This document shows positions 11,669 to 24,017 of a DNA stretch of 64,000 nt, in pieces. A program made the translations under genes and the position numbers. The stretch covers positions 27,247,717 through 27,311,716 of the forward strand of contig JAJEKV010000004.1 of NCBI GenBank assembly GCA_021234155.1, read 5' to 3'. Positions within the stretch are counted from its first letter, which is position 1. Each line of letters opens with the position of its first letter. A model generated the notes under the pieces. That model was not told the origin of the DNA, ran no database searches, and was given only the letters and a program-made list of their open reading frames with translations. The DNA comes from Isoetes taiwanensis (lineage: Eukaryota; Streptophyta; Lycopodiopsida; Isoetales; Isoetaceae).

Positions 11669-13114
11669 TGTGACTCCCCGAACATATACGGTGCTCCGGA
11701 CGTATATATACAGGGACTTTCCCCTCCCATGGCAATCAACTCACCATGAGCAGGGCCCTCCATCTAACTCGGACCATCCATGGAAAGATGCCCGGGTGAA
11801 GGACATGGAGGTGTCATTCGGCCCACGCCTTCAATGGGACTCCTAAGTCGCGGAAGCGTGAATATAAGGTTAGCACACAGTATAATCATATAATAAATAA
11901 CCACCACGAAGGATGGCACATCCATCCAACTGATGATAACAGAGAAGATACATCTAATGCCAAGGTAAACATCCCAAACCCAAGGTTCTACCCCGACTCA
12001 GACTCTAATGGGGATCGACTGACGGCTAGGTCTCAGGAGATCAGCAGACAAAATCTTAACATGGCGTTGGCTGGCATAGAACATTGGCTAGGGTTGTCCA
12101 CTCCATCCGCCCCTCCTGTGCACACTTTGCAGATGAGCTGAATCAAGCTATGGCGCCATTGTAGCATTTCGGAGACGCAATCCCAAGGAATCACCCTTCG
12201 GGACTACTCCGGGTTACATCTCCCCGGTCCGATGAGGCAGGTCAGACCCAGAGTCGCAGTGAATCCATGGGTGAGCTAGAGAACACCTGCCGCATCAGCG
12301 ACCCCCGCATCCGTACCCGACCTACTCCCCTAACTTTATCTTCAAAGTACACACCACTGTACCCAGGGAGTGTCAGACCCATACCCGGCCCTCTACGTGA
12401 CCGACTATTAGGCCTAGCTCACTGAAGGAGTCCCCGTAGTCTTTTATGCTCAGGCGAGACCCCACCCCACACTTCATCACTACGGCCCCTTATCTGGTGC
12501 TTCAATGATGCCATAGATTCCACAGCTTGGTGGGATCTTGTACACAGGCCGTAATTACTGGGTATTATTGGAGCTAATAGAAGCATACTAAATACACATG
12601 GGTTACAGAGGTCTCTACCCCCCTTAATCCCTGTTTTCTGGAAGAACTAACAGAGATACTACCAAAGAACATCCATCCATCACAATGCATAATCAAGAGT
12701 TGAGAATAGTTCTAATTATCAAACAAGGGTTAATCCACATCAAAGATTAACAGAGAAGCCTAGCAGAGCCACTGGCCCTAGAAATACCAAATTAACCTAT
12801 TCACTAACCCGAATTACGGTTCGAACCGTTGTCATGTGGGATCTCCATCTTCGAATAGGCTGGGCGCTCAGCTGCTCCTGTTGCTGGGTTCGATTTGGGG
12901 AAAATTGGGATAGGGATCCAATTTGCTGTCTCAAATTAGCATCCTTCTCCTGGCCAATCGAGTTTGGCCAGGTGTCCTCTATCTAATTAATTAATTAGCT
13001 TAACTTAATTAGCTTAATTAAGTTAATTAGACAATTATCCCTTAATTATAGGTAATTATCCTTTAATTAAACCCTTATTAATTTAGCATAGCTAGATTAA
13101 TCCTTTGTGGTTAG

Positions 13115-13119
13115 GTTAC
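13115..13119. repeat. Target duplication of the nested element (GTTAC, left)
   Basis: GTTAC precedes the nested element and GTTAT (16198-16202, one change) follows it. The intact LTR has a single GTTAC followed by the same ATACCCC-type sequence (near 23925). Confidence 0.9.
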
Positions 13120-13736
13120 TGTTGGCGGATTTTTCCCACAATCCCCAACAGGTGGCCTCAAAGGCAGAAATCAGGATCACATTGGGTGCTGCAATATAAA
13201 ATCAGAAGCTGCAATATGAAATCAGTATGGAATAAGGGATTTGAAGAAAAACGTGGAAGAATAACTTTGGGCCCAAAAGAAATTTTATATAAGCATAATA
13301 CTTCAAATACAAGAGGGTCCCTCCATGTCTCTGAATCATGGAGGGGCCTTTGATCCAATTCAAGGAGGAGCTGCCACCATCCCAAGAACTTGGAGCAAGG
13401 CAAGAGGAGGAGCTCGTGCTCCTCATTTTTCTTTTATAATTCTTGCCCCTTAATCTCATCCATCCATCTCAACCACTTCATCTCCACCATCCTTTTTTGC
13501 CTCTTCATCTTTACCCTTCATTTCTGCCTCTTCATCCTAGCCTTAGATAATGTACCCCTCTTCAACCACTAAAAAATCTTAGAAGCCCTTAAATTTAAAC
13601 AACTAGATCTAGGCCCTTTTATTTTTTGGTGCCTTAGACCTTTACAACATTTGGGCTTTATAATCGACCCCCCTTCCAATGGTTCTCTTTCTTTTCTCTT
13701 TTTTCATGTTGACCGGGTGCCAAAACCCGGCCAACA
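13120..13736. repeat. Left LTR of the nested element
   Basis: 617 bp, TGTTGGCGG...GGCCAACA. It differs from the right LTR by only about a dozen changes, so this insertion is much younger than the host Ty3 element. Confidence 0.95.
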
Positions 13737-13887
13737 TCTCATAAACAAAAATGGGCGGTCCCCGGCCCCTCTCACTTCAAAGTTTTTCAGATATTTAGTA
13801 CAATAGTTGGTCCCTTAGACTCAATAAGGAACACAACCAAGTTTTGATATCCGAGACTTGAACTTCGAAATGATGATAATGATTTGA

Positions 13888-14172
13888 GGTTTTAGGGTGT
13901 ACTCAACACCATAGAATAATAATAATATTTGGAGGTTTTAGGGTGTACTCCAACACCATAGAATGATAATAAAAATTCGGAGGTTTTAGGGTGTACTCCA
14001 ACACCATAGAATGATAATAAAACTTCGGAGGTTTTAGGGTGTACTCCAACACCATAGAATAATAATAATATTAGGAGGTTTTAGGGTGTACTCCAACACC
14101 ATAGAATGATGATAGAAATTTGGAGGTTTTAGGGTGTACTCCAACACCATATAATGAGTGTCATGATAATAG
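13888..14172. repeat. Six tandem 46-48 bp repeats
   Basis: Units begin GGTTTTAGGGTGTACTCCAAC at 13888, 13934, 13982, 14030, 14077 and 14125. Each ends in an AT-rich ATAATAATA-type tail of variable length; the last unit is diverged. Confidence 0.95.
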
Positions 14173-14379
14173 AAAATCAATGGTAATTTTGGGCTTTGGG
14201 GCAAGACACATGTAATGCTTGGGGCAAGATGGCTATATTTTTTGGCAAAAATGATATAAGGAAAAAGAGGCGGCGCCCAAACAAAAATTGTGGCAATGGT
14301 GTAGCAATAGGGCAAAAATGATGTTTTGAGGTAACAAGGATGGACCATAATTTTTAGACAAGGAAAAAATGGCATTGTT

Positions 14380-14625
14380 GCAAGGGTGAGAAAATATTAG
14401 CAAAAAAATGAAAGCAATGATTAGAAAATGGAATGAAAGGGTGAAAATATAAAAAATTGGAAGCAAATGTTAGAAAATAAATGAAAGGGTGAAAGAATAA
14501 AGAACATGGAAAGGAAAGGTTAGAAAATGAGATGAAAGGAAAAAATAAAAAACATGAAAAGCAAAGGTTAAAAGAAAGCAAAGGTTAAAAAGAAATGAAA
14601 GGAGAAAATAAAAAAATGGGCGGCT
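14380..14625. repeat. Purine-rich degenerate repeat zone
   Basis: Plus strand almost free of pyrimidines other than T. Recurrent GTTAGAAAAT and AATGAAAGG blocks occur at irregular 50-60 bp spacing. Confidence 0.7.
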
Positions 14626-15581
14626 ATGGGCATGGCGCAGATAGGAAGTGCTCAGCTGAAGCAGGTAAGGCGGCAGCAGCTTGGCGGTGGTGGACCAGCG
14701 ACCTGCATCCTACTTTTCAACTCTTTTACTTTCTTCTACAAGTCCGGGAGCAACAAGCTTTCCCTGATTATTTTCTTTCCTTCTTCTTCAGAACACGGCC
14801 ATGGCAAACAGAGAACAAAGCTTACAGTGTGCATAAACCTTTTCTGCAGGTCCGGCTTATCCTATGAATGTTCTTCTCAAAATCTTCCTCTGAATGCAAA
14901 GGGCTTAAGTTTTTGCAGATGGTGGAGGCATAACGGCAAAGAGAGTGATGGATATGGCAGAATGAAGCATGGGAAAGGCATTCTTTCATTCTTTTAATTT
15001 TTCTATTGACAGAATAAAGGGCAGGGCCGGTTTTGATTTGTAACAGCAGAGCATCATGTCAAGGCATATAAAGAACAGGATTGGAGAGTCGGCCTTTGTT
15101 GGCTCTCCAAAAAATAAGCCAAAGGAGTATTTCAATTTTCTGTAGCAATCTTCAGCAAGGCGCAGCTTCTCCATCTTCTTTCTTTGCTTTACAGATCAGT
15201 AGCACGGCTATGGCAGATGGGAGCTGAGGAAATGGCAGAAACTTGCTCTTCTCTTCTCACAGATGACGTTAGCATAGTGGCTTGGCAGATCTTTCTCTTC
15301 ACATATTTTCTTTCTTTCTTTCTTCTACAAACTTTGAATGCAAGCTTTTGTCACAACAGGGTTTGGCAGATAGCAAGGAACAGATAAAAGAATGGATTGC
15401 AGGAAGCAAGAAAAGGCTTTGAAATTCGTGGAGGGCTGGCTTTTTGCTGGGTCTCCTGAAATTTTTTTTAAGAAGTATTTCTCTTTGCAGCATCTTCAAG
15501 CAACAAGCAGTGAACATATAGAAGAGAGCAGCACCAAAATTGATCCTGGGGAAAAACATGATCTTGGTAGGACCTCCATTC

Positions 15582-16197
15582 TGTTGGCGGATTTTTCCCA
15601 CAATCCCCAACAGGTGGCCTCAAAGGCAGAAATCAGGATCACATTGGGTGCTGCAATATAAAATTAGAAGCTGCAATATGAAATCAGTGTGGAATAAGGG
15701 ATTTGAAGAAAAACGTGGAAGAATAACTTTGGGCCCAAAAGAAATGTTATATAAGCATAGTACTTCAAATACAAGAGGGTCCCTCCATGTCTCTGAACCA
15801 TGGAGGGGCCTTTGATCCAATTCAAGGAGGAGCTGCCACCATCCCAAGAACTTGGAGCAAGGCAAGAGGAGGAGCTCGTGCTCCTCATTTTTCTTTTATA
15901 ATTCTTGCCCCTTAATCTCATCCATCCATCTCAACCACTTCATCTCCACCATCCTTTTTTGCCTCTTCATCTTTACCCTTCATTTCTGCCTCTTCATCCT
16001 AGCCTTAGATAATGTACCCCTCTTCAACCACTAAAATCTTAGAAGCCCTTAAATTTAAACAACTAGATCTAGACCCTTTTATTTTTTGGTGCCTTAGACC
16101 TTTACAACATTTGGGCTTTATAATCGACCCCCCTTCCAATGGTCCTCTTTCTTTTCTCTTTTTTCATGTTGACCGGGTGCCAAAAACCCAGTCAACA
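15582..16197. repeat. Right LTR of the nested element
   Basis: 616 bp copy of 13120-13736, followed by the GTTAT target copy at 16198-16202. Confidence 0.95.
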
Positions 16198-16284
16198 GTT
16201 ATATATCCCCATGATGGCGTATCCTCGGCTCGTGATGTGTTAGTATAGTTATATGTACACCGTATAAATATGTGGAACGTCACA

Positions 16285-16301
16285 TTCTCCCCCCCTTAGA
16301 A
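16285..16301 (-). promoter_or_regulatory. Polypurine tract of the Ty3 element
   Basis: On the minus strand this reads AAGGGGGGGGAGAA directly before the 3' LTR, the position where plus-strand DNA synthesis is primed in LTR retrotransposons. Confidence 0.85.
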
Positions 16302-16918
16302 TAATGCTGTCCTTAGCATTGGGGTTAGTTAGAATTGACTAACATGCTCTACGAACTTAGCAGTATAAAGTATAGTAAGTTACACACAAAGATATGAGAA
16401 TAATTTCTTATTCCTGAAGGTAAAACAAATTAAGTTTAAAAACACAGAACTGTTTAAGCACCAACGTGCATTTCACATGATTATGACATAAAAGATTCAA
16501 GGACCGGAGTCCAATAGCAGACATCACAAAAGTAGCATCAAAGTTATGAAAAGACATGAAAACACAGAAGCTTGGGCCATCAGCAACCCTCTATACATCG
16601 GCAGGTCACGTACCGCTCACTGGCCTGCACATATCAATACATCAGTATATACACATAATAATTAAGTTGTGGTTGAAGGGACCACCCCCTATAAGAAAGT
16701 AAAAAAAAAACCTATCTACAACGGAACTTATTATGCCTATGGTTCGCAATTCATAGCGGCATAAGGAATGGCCAAGTTCCCATTATGGCTGAGATGAACG
16801 CGACCTATCAACTACATGCTTTGCAAGCAATCCGTGGTCATGCCGACATTGACAATACACGTCCTAGAGAACACCAAGGTGATCTCGTCATCTGTAACTA
16901 CTTTTATCTACGATGCAT

Positions 16919-19875
16919 CTACCCCTGCAGACTACTGCATGGTCCGCGCCGAATGAAGCCTTCAAAGCTTACCGCCGGAGATGCAGGGTTGATGACATCA
17001 TTGATGGTGCGGCCTTGAGATTCCCGCATGAAGTCCGGACAATGCTTTTCAAGGTCGATCTTCATTACCCACGTAGCATCCTCGACTGGCAAGTGCTTCC
17101 ACTTGACCAAATATTGGAGGATTTGAGTCCTTCTGGTCTGCTTATAAGCCCGATCAAGAAGGGCTTCAGGCACTATCTCTAGATGCTCTTCTGTCATTTC
17201 AAGGAGGGTGGGTGTGTCCAACATCTCCTCTGGATCAGGAGTGTGTCGTTTCAGAAGACTCACGTGAAAGACCTTGTGGATCTTCAAGCGGGGTGGCAAA
17301 TCCAACCGATATGCCAGGTCTCCAACACGTTCAATGATCCTGAACGGCCCAGCCCATCTGGGTGCCAATTTCTTGCAGTTACCAATTTTAAGCTTGGCTT
17401 GCTTAACCTTAACCTTGAGCCAAACTGAATCGCCCACTTGGAACACTCGTGGGGTCCTGTGCTTATCTGCCACACTTTTCTGCCGACTACGCGCGGCCAA
17501 TAAATAACCACGAACCTCCTCAACCAAAGCTTGCATTTCTAAGAGGAGTTGTTGGGAAACCTCCACTTTAGAAACAAGATTATGCCATGTGTCCGGAGTT
17601 AGGCATTGATAACTATAATTTATCATGAAAGGAGACATTCTGGAAGATTCCTGTTTCATGCTGTTATAAGCAAACTCCACTAAATAGATATAGTCAGCCC
17701 ATTGAGATTGCTTACTCCACACATAGCTTCACAACATATCTTCTATAATGCGGTTGGTCTGCTATGTTTGTCCATCCGTCTGAGGATGATATGCTGTGCT
17801 CATCGCAAGCTTGGTCTGAATGGTGGCAAAGAAATCCTTCCAGAATGCACTTACAAAATTGGGATCCCTGTCAGATACTATTACACGTGGCATCCTGTGT
17901 AATCTGAAGATTTCCTTTGCAAACAACAAAGCTGTGTCCAAGGCTGTGTCTGTGGTGCAACATTCGACAACTTGTCGACCACTACCATTAAGGCATCATA
18001 TCCACAGAGGGTACGTGGAAGGCCCACGATGAAATCCATAGTTATCACCTCCCATTTGGCGTTGGGCACATCCAAAGGTTGCAATTCTCCTGGAATCCTT
18101 AATTGCTTGGCCTTGGTCTGCTGACACACTTGACATTGCTTAATGTATCTGGCACTATCTTTCTTCATACGCGGCCAAAAATAGCTGGAACGAATCTTAA
18201 AATAGGTCTTCATGAAACCTGCATGTCCAGCGATGGGGCTGTTGTGTGTATCATGAAGAATAAGCTTACGGACTCCTGAAGTCTCAGGTACACACAACTT
18301 GTCTTTGTAATAAAGCAAATTGCCCTCCTTCTTATAAGAGCAGAAAGCCTCACGCTCCTTATCTGTCCGAGCCTTCTTGGCCAAACTGTTCCACACTTCA
18401 CGAAATTCTGGATCCGTGGTCAAGGTTTGCTCTATCTGCTTTCCGAACTCACTAGTAAGCGTGGAAATTGCATTACAATGGGTGCGGGTTACCAAGGGAT
18501 GGCATGACAAAGCATCCGCAACCACATTGTGCTTACCCGGCCTATAGATGATCTCAAAATTATACTCCTCAAGAAACTCCATCCATCTTCTCTGACGGAG
18601 ATTGAGATTTGGCTGGGTCGAAAGATAACGGAGACTCTGGTGGTCCGTATCTAACTGGAATCTCCTACCAAGAAGGTAGTGTCTCCATATACGCAGAGCG
18701 CGCACAACTGCCAAGAGTTCCTGATCGTGGATGGGGTATCGCTGCTCTGTCTCATTCATCTTCTTATAATCATACGCAATAACCCTCCCCTCCTGTATTA
18801 GAACTCCTCCGGTAGCAATTTTACTGGCATCTGTTGCTACTAGCTTATCTTTCTCCGAGTCTGGCAATGTGAGGACTGGTGCTGAAGTCAAAGCATCCTT
18901 AAGTTTCTGGAAGCTTGTCTGGACTTTTGCCTTCCAGTGTTCTACCCAATCCTTCACTTTCTCATGCTTTGTAAGGTCTGTGAGAGGGCCTGCAATCTTG
19001 GCAAAATCCTTGACAAATTTCCTATAATATCCTGCCAAGCCCAAAAAACTCCTTACCTCTGAAACATTACTAGGTATAGGGCAGTCCTTGACTGCCTCTA
19101 TTTTTGCTGGATCTGTAGCAATACCTTCGGCTGAAATAACATGCCCCAAGTAGTCCACCTTCGGTGTGGTGAACTTACACTTAGAGAACTTTGCAAAGAG
19201 CTGGTGACGCCTCAGTTTCTGCAAGGCCAATCTAAGGTGTTTCTCATGCTCCTCAAGGGTTTTACTGTAGATGAGAGTGTCATCAAAGAAAATGACAACA
19301 AAATCATCCAAGTATTATCGGAAGACATCATTCATCAACCACATAAAAGTCGCGGGAGCGTTATTTAAACTGAAAGGCATAACTGTGAATTCATAATGCC
19401 CATATCTAGTACGAAAGGCAGATTTATGGATGTCATCCTCTTTTATTCTTATCTGATGATACCCAGAGCGTAAGTCAATCTTCGAAAAGTATTTGGCTCC
19501 TTGCAATTAGTCCATAAGATCATCCGCTCTAGGTAAAGCATAGCGATTCTTGATCGTATGCTTGTTGAGCTGCCTATAATCAATGCACATCCTCATGGAG
19601 CCATCCTTCTTTTTAACAAAGAGAATAGGCGCATCAAAAGGTGACACACTAGGCCGAATGAAGCCTAGGTTCAATAGCTCCTGGAGTTGCTTCTTAAGCT
19701 CAGTCAACTCGGGAGGGCTCATGCGGTACGGCACCTTACTGGTAGGCTTAGTACCCGGTTCCAAAGCTATTTCACACTCCACCCCTCTGAAGGGAGGAAG
19801 TTTCTGGATCTCATCGGGAAAAAGATCCTTAAATTCTCTGATAAGACTAGCAATGTTCTCTGGTAATGCATCCAC
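16919..19875 (-). pseudogene. Ty3 pol: RT, RNase H, integrase, chromodomain
   Basis: Minus strand. From 19875 to about 17960 one frame runs through the RT, with [20 protein letters not shown] and the catalytic [11 protein letters not shown] box. It continues through RNase H ([23 protein letters not shown]) into the integrase zinc domain ([21 protein letters not shown]) and the first catalytic Asp (TMDFIVGLP). Two nonsense codons interrupt it, at about 19507 and 19312, the first probably a Gln to stop change. Near 17960 the frame changes and the second integrase Asp and the Glu are out of frame, with further stops. A clean frame then covers 16919-17722: integrase C-terminus and a chromodomain (EALLDRAYKQTRRTQILQYL, then VKWKHLP and ATW), which in this clade is thought to guide integration to marked chromatin. 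Not functional as it stands. Confidence 0.9.
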
Positions 19876-19900
19876 TACCTCCTTCTGTTTAGCATCTGAC

Positions 19901-20626
19901 TCAATGGAGGCAAGTCTGATCTAACTGCCCGAGAGATATGGACTGTATAATTGGGTTCAATGGATCACCTTTAATAGTTATTCGGGCTCCATTAGCTGCG
20001 TTGAAGGTCACTTCTCGTTTCTCGCAGTCTATATTAGCTTTAGTAGATGCTAAGAATTCCATGCCGACAATAAGATCATATTTGCCGATGTCCATTAGCT
20101 CGGCACCTAAAGCAACTGGTGCACCTAGCAGCTGCATATTGAGGTTAATGCGACGGCCATTTGTATGTCCGATCTTACCACTAGCCAAGGTAACAGGTCG
20201 CGGTCTGGATCTTAAAGTCTCAAGATTCAACACCTGGGCCATTCTGGGAGAAGCAAAATTATGGGTACTACCCATATCCATAAGAATAACAAAGGGCTTA
20301 CTGTCTACCTGGCCTATAGCAGAAATAACGGTAGGCTGACTTTCAGCATTGCCGGTTTCAATAGCTGCAAAAATATGAGACGCACCGTGTATATACTCAT
20401 GGCCCTCCTCGTCTGCAGGTGGTGGAGACTCCAGATCATCCCAATCAAGGTCGGCCATCGCCAATTGAGCGGTTTGTGTAACATAGAGGCGATTCTGCAT
20501 CATATGTCCGGGGCGCATATACCTGAAACATGCCTTATCTTTGCGGAGCTGTTCACGAGCCTCTTTGGGAATAGACTGTAAGAGTTCTCGAATTGAGCTG
20601 CCAATGTTATTCGGCTTATCCGGCAC
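19901..20626 (-). pseudogene. Ty3 gag C-terminus and aspartic protease
   Basis: In frame with the gag below, separated from it by one stop at 20646-20648. It starts with a decayed zinc knuckle (CFRYMRPGHMMQNR, in which two of the Cys ligands are replaced) and continues to the retropepsin region (VILMDMGSTHNF). The expected catalytic Asp-Thr/Ser-Gly is Asp-Met-Gly here, so protease activity would be lost. A frame change near 19900-19880 separates it from RT. Confidence 0.85.
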
Positions 20627-20647
20627 GTTGAAGGTAACTTTCTTATC

Positions 20648-21550
20648 CTACCGCCCATAAGGCTGAGAATAAGGAGCGGGACGCTGATACTGGTTCTTTG
20701 GAATGTCCTCCTCGAGGCTTAATGCTTTAGCCTCGGCCTCTGCAACAGACTTTGGGTCGATGGTCTTCACCATTCTTTTGATCGATGGTGCCAATCCCTC
20801 GATATATCCTTCAACTGCCTTTTTCTCATTCATTCCCGGCACATACAGCCTCAGGCGCATGAACTCGTCGGTATAGGCTTGCACCGACATGCTGTTTTGC
20901 TCCAACCTATAGAAGGTTTGTATTTGCTGGCACTTGTGTGCGTGCGGCACATAGTGTGATTTAAAGGCCTTTGCAAACTTCTTGAATTTACACTTTCTCC
21001 TGTCCAAATGCTTTGCCCTATCATAACCTTTCCACCAAATTCTGGCTGCACCTGTGAGGTTGGTGGTGGCGACTTTACCTGTATCCTTCTCGGTCATACC
21101 ATATGATTTACCAAATTCTTTCATCTCATCTAACCAGGATTCCGCATTAAGACCTCCCCTGGACTTACCATCAAACTGTGCCAACTTCATGTTCTTCCAT
21201 ATGCTTGTAATAGCTGTATCCACCGTCTTGCGGTATTCCTTATCACGTGCCTTCGCATGGTCACCAGATGATATGGATGACTCCGATGATACATAAGTGT
21301 CTGTCTGTGAAGACGTAGCACTGTCGGTAGAAGGGCTTCTACGTCATCTAGCATGGTGTTTCTTCTGTGCGGCCACGGGTGCTGGTGCTGGTGCCGGTGC
21401 GGGTGGCTGCTGCGGTGGTGGGCTTGGCGGTAATGGCAGTTGCTCCGATCCATTCTCAGGTGTGAGCTGCGGAGGGTTTGTATTCAAAACATAGACTTGA
21501 AGTTCTACCAACTGTCTCTTTATCATAATGAGCTCTTGCTCAGGTGTCAA
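20648..21550 (-). pseudogene. Ty3 gag (capsid region)
   Basis: Two pieces in the same frame, 21344-21550 and 20648-21223, are separated by a TGA near 21344 that probably arose from an Arg CGA codon. The first piece has LTPEQELI-type sequence and a Pro/Ala-rich linker. The second is a Retrotrans_gag domain with GAARIWWKGY, FKSHYVP and FYRLEQNSMSVQAYTDEFMR. Gag forms the virus-like particle that packages element RNA. Confidence 0.85.
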
Positions 21551-22441
21551 CCGGCTGGCGTCCGGAGGGGTATGCCAAAAGGCATTGTGTACACCTTCTA
21601 TATGTATATAAGAAGGTATAAGCGCCTTTAATAATATACAAGGTGTAAAGATTTATAATTATCAAAATCATATCTAAGAACTAGGTCCCGCATCTTCCTC
21701 CATAGGCATATCCGGCTGTAGGGGCGGTCGATAGCGCATTAAAGTGGCGGTAAGCGCTATTACCAGAAGTATGGCGCTTGGGAAAAGTTAGGTTGGCGCT
21801 AGGCCCTATGTGGAGGCGCTAGGGTTTTAGGGCAGAAACAAGGTACAGGTCAAGGTTGGCTATGGCGGCGTTGGAGCTCAAGTCCGGCGGCTATGGCGGA
21901 AGGAAGGCGACAAGGGAAACACACTTTCAAAAAAAAAAGAAACACAAATTTAAAACTAAACTTTTTTTTCCTAAAAAAAAACTTTACAATTTTTTTTTTG
22001 TTTTTTTTTTAAACGCGTATTTTATACGGCGGACCGTATAGGTGCGCTGAGTGCGAAATACGCCCCTAACTTTCAATTCTAAACACTCGAATCGCAGGCA
22101 GCGCACCTTTTGGATTCTAGCCTTGGTGTCGCCATTTTTACCTCGGGAAACGTGCCCCCTAGGGTACTTGGGATGTGCCCGAGCCGTTGGAGCCATTTTT
22201 GCCTTCATCCGAGCTACCCATTAAAAATTATAGCCCATCTAAGCCTGGGTCTTCAAACTACACCTTTTTCCCTCCAAAATCACCCTAAACCTCCTAAATC
22301 TCAAACAATTTATTACATCAACCTAGCACAAGACTAAATCACCAAAAAGTTAGTCAGTCCAACTAACTTAAACTCCCACTCAACTACCGAACTAACGGGC
22401 TAAAAAAAATTTGGTCAGTGCCATGATTTCGGTCAGCCAAA
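21551..22441. other. Leader of the Ty3 element
   Basis: Untranslated leader between primer-binding site and gag. It includes a low-complexity A/T homopolymer zone at about 21927-22015 and no ORF with retroelement homology. Confidence 0.6.
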
Positions 22442-22459
22442 ATCACGGCTCTGATACCA
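22442..22459 (-). promoter_or_regulatory. Primer-binding site for initiator tRNA-Met
   Basis: The minus strand reads TGGTATCAGAGCCGTGATT one base inside the 5' LTR (22461). TGGTATCAGAGC is the standard complement to the 3' end of plant initiator tRNA-Met. Confidence 0.95.
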
Positions 22460-22460
22460 C

Positions 22461-24012
22461 TGTGACGCTCCTCGAACATATACAGCGCTCCGGACGTATA
22501 CATACAGGGACTTTCCCCTCCCATGGCAATCAACTCACCATGAGCAGGGCCCTCCGTCTAACTCGGACCATCCATGGAAAGATGACCGGGTGAAGGACAC
22601 GGAGGTGTCATTCGGCCCACGCCTTCAATGGGACTCCTAAGTCGCGGAAGCGTGAATACAAGGTTAGCACACATCATAATCATATAATAAATAACCACCA
22701 CGAAGGGTGGCACATCCATCCAACTGATGATAACAGAGAAGATACATCTAATGCTAAGGTAAACATCCCAAACCCAAGGTTCTACCCCAACTCAGACTCC
22801 AATGGGGATCGACTAACGCCTAGGTCTTAGGAGATCAGCAGACAGAATCTTAACATGGCGTTGGCTGGCATAGAACATTGGCTAGGGTTGTCCACTCCAT
22901 TCGCCCCTCCTGTGCACACTTTGCAGATGAGCTGAATCAAGCTATGGCGCCATTGTAGCCTTCCGGAGATGCAATCCCAAGGAATCACCCTTCGGGACTA
23001 CTCCGGGTTACATCTCCCCGGTCCGATGAGGCAGGTCAGAGAAGTGTCCCTTCCCAGAGTCGCAGTGAATCCATGGGTGAGCTAGAGAACACGTGCCGCA
23101 TCAGCGACCCCCGCATCCGTACCCGACCTACTCCTCTAACTTTATCTTCAAAGTACAGGATGATCACACCACTGTATCCAGGGAGTGTCAGACCCATACC
23201 CGGCTCTCTACGTGACCGACTATTAGGCCTAGCTCACTGAAGGAGTCCCCCTAGCCTATTATGCTCAGGCGAGACCCCACCCCACACTTCATCACTACAG
23301 CCCCTTATCTGATGCTTCAATGATGCCACAGATTCCACAGCTCGGTGGGATCTTGTACACAGGTCGCAATTACTGGGTATTATTGGAGCTAATAGAAGCA
23401 TACTAAATACACATGGGTTACAGAGGTCTCTACCCCCTTTAATCCCTGTTTTCTGGAAGAACTAACAGAGATACTACCAAAGATACATCCATCCATCACA
23501 GTGCATAATCAAGAGTTGAGAACAGTTCTAATTATCAAACAAGGGTTAACCCACATCAAAGATTAACAGAGAAGCCTAGCAGAGGCGCTGGCCCTAGCCA
23601 AATTAACCTATTCACTAACCCGAATTATGGCTGGAACCGTTGTCATGTGGGATCTCCATCTTCGAATAGGCTGGGCACTCAGCTGCTCCTGCTCCTGGGT
23701 TCGATTTGGGGCAAATTGGGATAGGGATCCAATTTGCTGCCTCAAATTAACATCCTTCTCCTGACCAATCGAGTTTGGCCAGGTGTCCTCTATGTAATTA
23801 ATTAATTAGCTTAACTTATTTAGCTTAATTAAGTTAATTAGACAAATATCCCTTAATTATAGGTAATTATCCTTTAATTAAACCCTTATTAATTTAGCAT
23901 AGCTAAATTAATCCTTTGTGATTAGGTTACATACCCCCATGATGGCGTATCCTCGGCTCGTGAGGTGTCAGTATAGTTATACGTACACCGTATAAATATG
24001 TGGAACGTCACA
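22461..24012 (-). repeat. 5' LTR of the Ty3 element
   Basis: 1552 bp with TGTGAC and GTCACA ends. In the element's sense a TATA-like ATATTTATACGG (23989-24000) lies within 25 bases of the outer end. It is homologous to the other LTR and to the LTR at 41278. Confidence 0.95.
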
Positions 24013-24017
24013 CAATG
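24013..24017. repeat. Target site duplication CAATG (right)
   Basis: Second copy of the 5-bp duplication made by insertion of the Ty3 element. Confidence 0.95.

Larger units (their letters stand above)
13120..16197. mobile_element. Nested non-coding LTR element (TRIM/LARD type)
   Basis: Two nearly identical LTRs (13120-13736, 617 bp; 15582-16197, 616 bp), each starting TGTTGG and ending CAACA, flank a 1.85 kb interior with no gag or pol. The interior holds six tandem 46-48 bp repeats, a purine-rich degenerate repeat zone and unremarkable sequence after 14.6 kb. A 5-bp target duplication flanks the whole. Without coding capacity it must have been mobilised in trans. A primer-binding site is not obvious after the first LTR, so transcription direction is uncertain. 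The short ORFs shared by both LTRs are consequences of LTR identity, not genes. Confidence 0.9.
11669..16284 (-). repeat. 3' LTR of the Ty3 element, split by a nested LTR element
   Basis: LTR sequence runs 11669-13119 and resumes at 16203-16284. Removing the insertion and one target duplication leaves about 1533 bp, close to the 1552 bp of the other LTR. It carries the expected TGTGAC and GTCACA ends. Confidence 0.95.
11669..24012 (-). mobile_element. Complete but decayed Ty3/gypsy chromovirus
   Basis: The element is bounded by TGTGAC...GTCACA LTRs (11669-16284 including a nested insertion; 22461-24012) and by a 5-bp CAATG target duplication. It is transcribed on the minus strand, so the right LTR is the 5' LTR. 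Next to that LTR is a primer-binding site; next to the left LTR is a polypurine tract. Between them lie gag, an aspartic protease region, RT, RNase H, integrase and a C-terminal chromodomain, which place it among the plant chromoviruses. Nonsense codons and frame changes make this copy non-autonomous. The LTRs differ by scattered substitutions and small indels (for example a 13-base stretch near 23040-23055 is missing from the other LTR), so insertion is not recent. Confidence 0.95.

Noticed and set aside
13888-14172. CRISPR-like array
   Set aside because: Repeats are directly adjacent with no spacers, and the context is a plant retroelement.
13120-16034. Identical short ORFs (60-91 codons) repeated near 13.1-13.6 and 15.5-16.0 kb
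   Set aside because: They are the same bases in the two LTRs of the nested element and have no codon or domain evidence.
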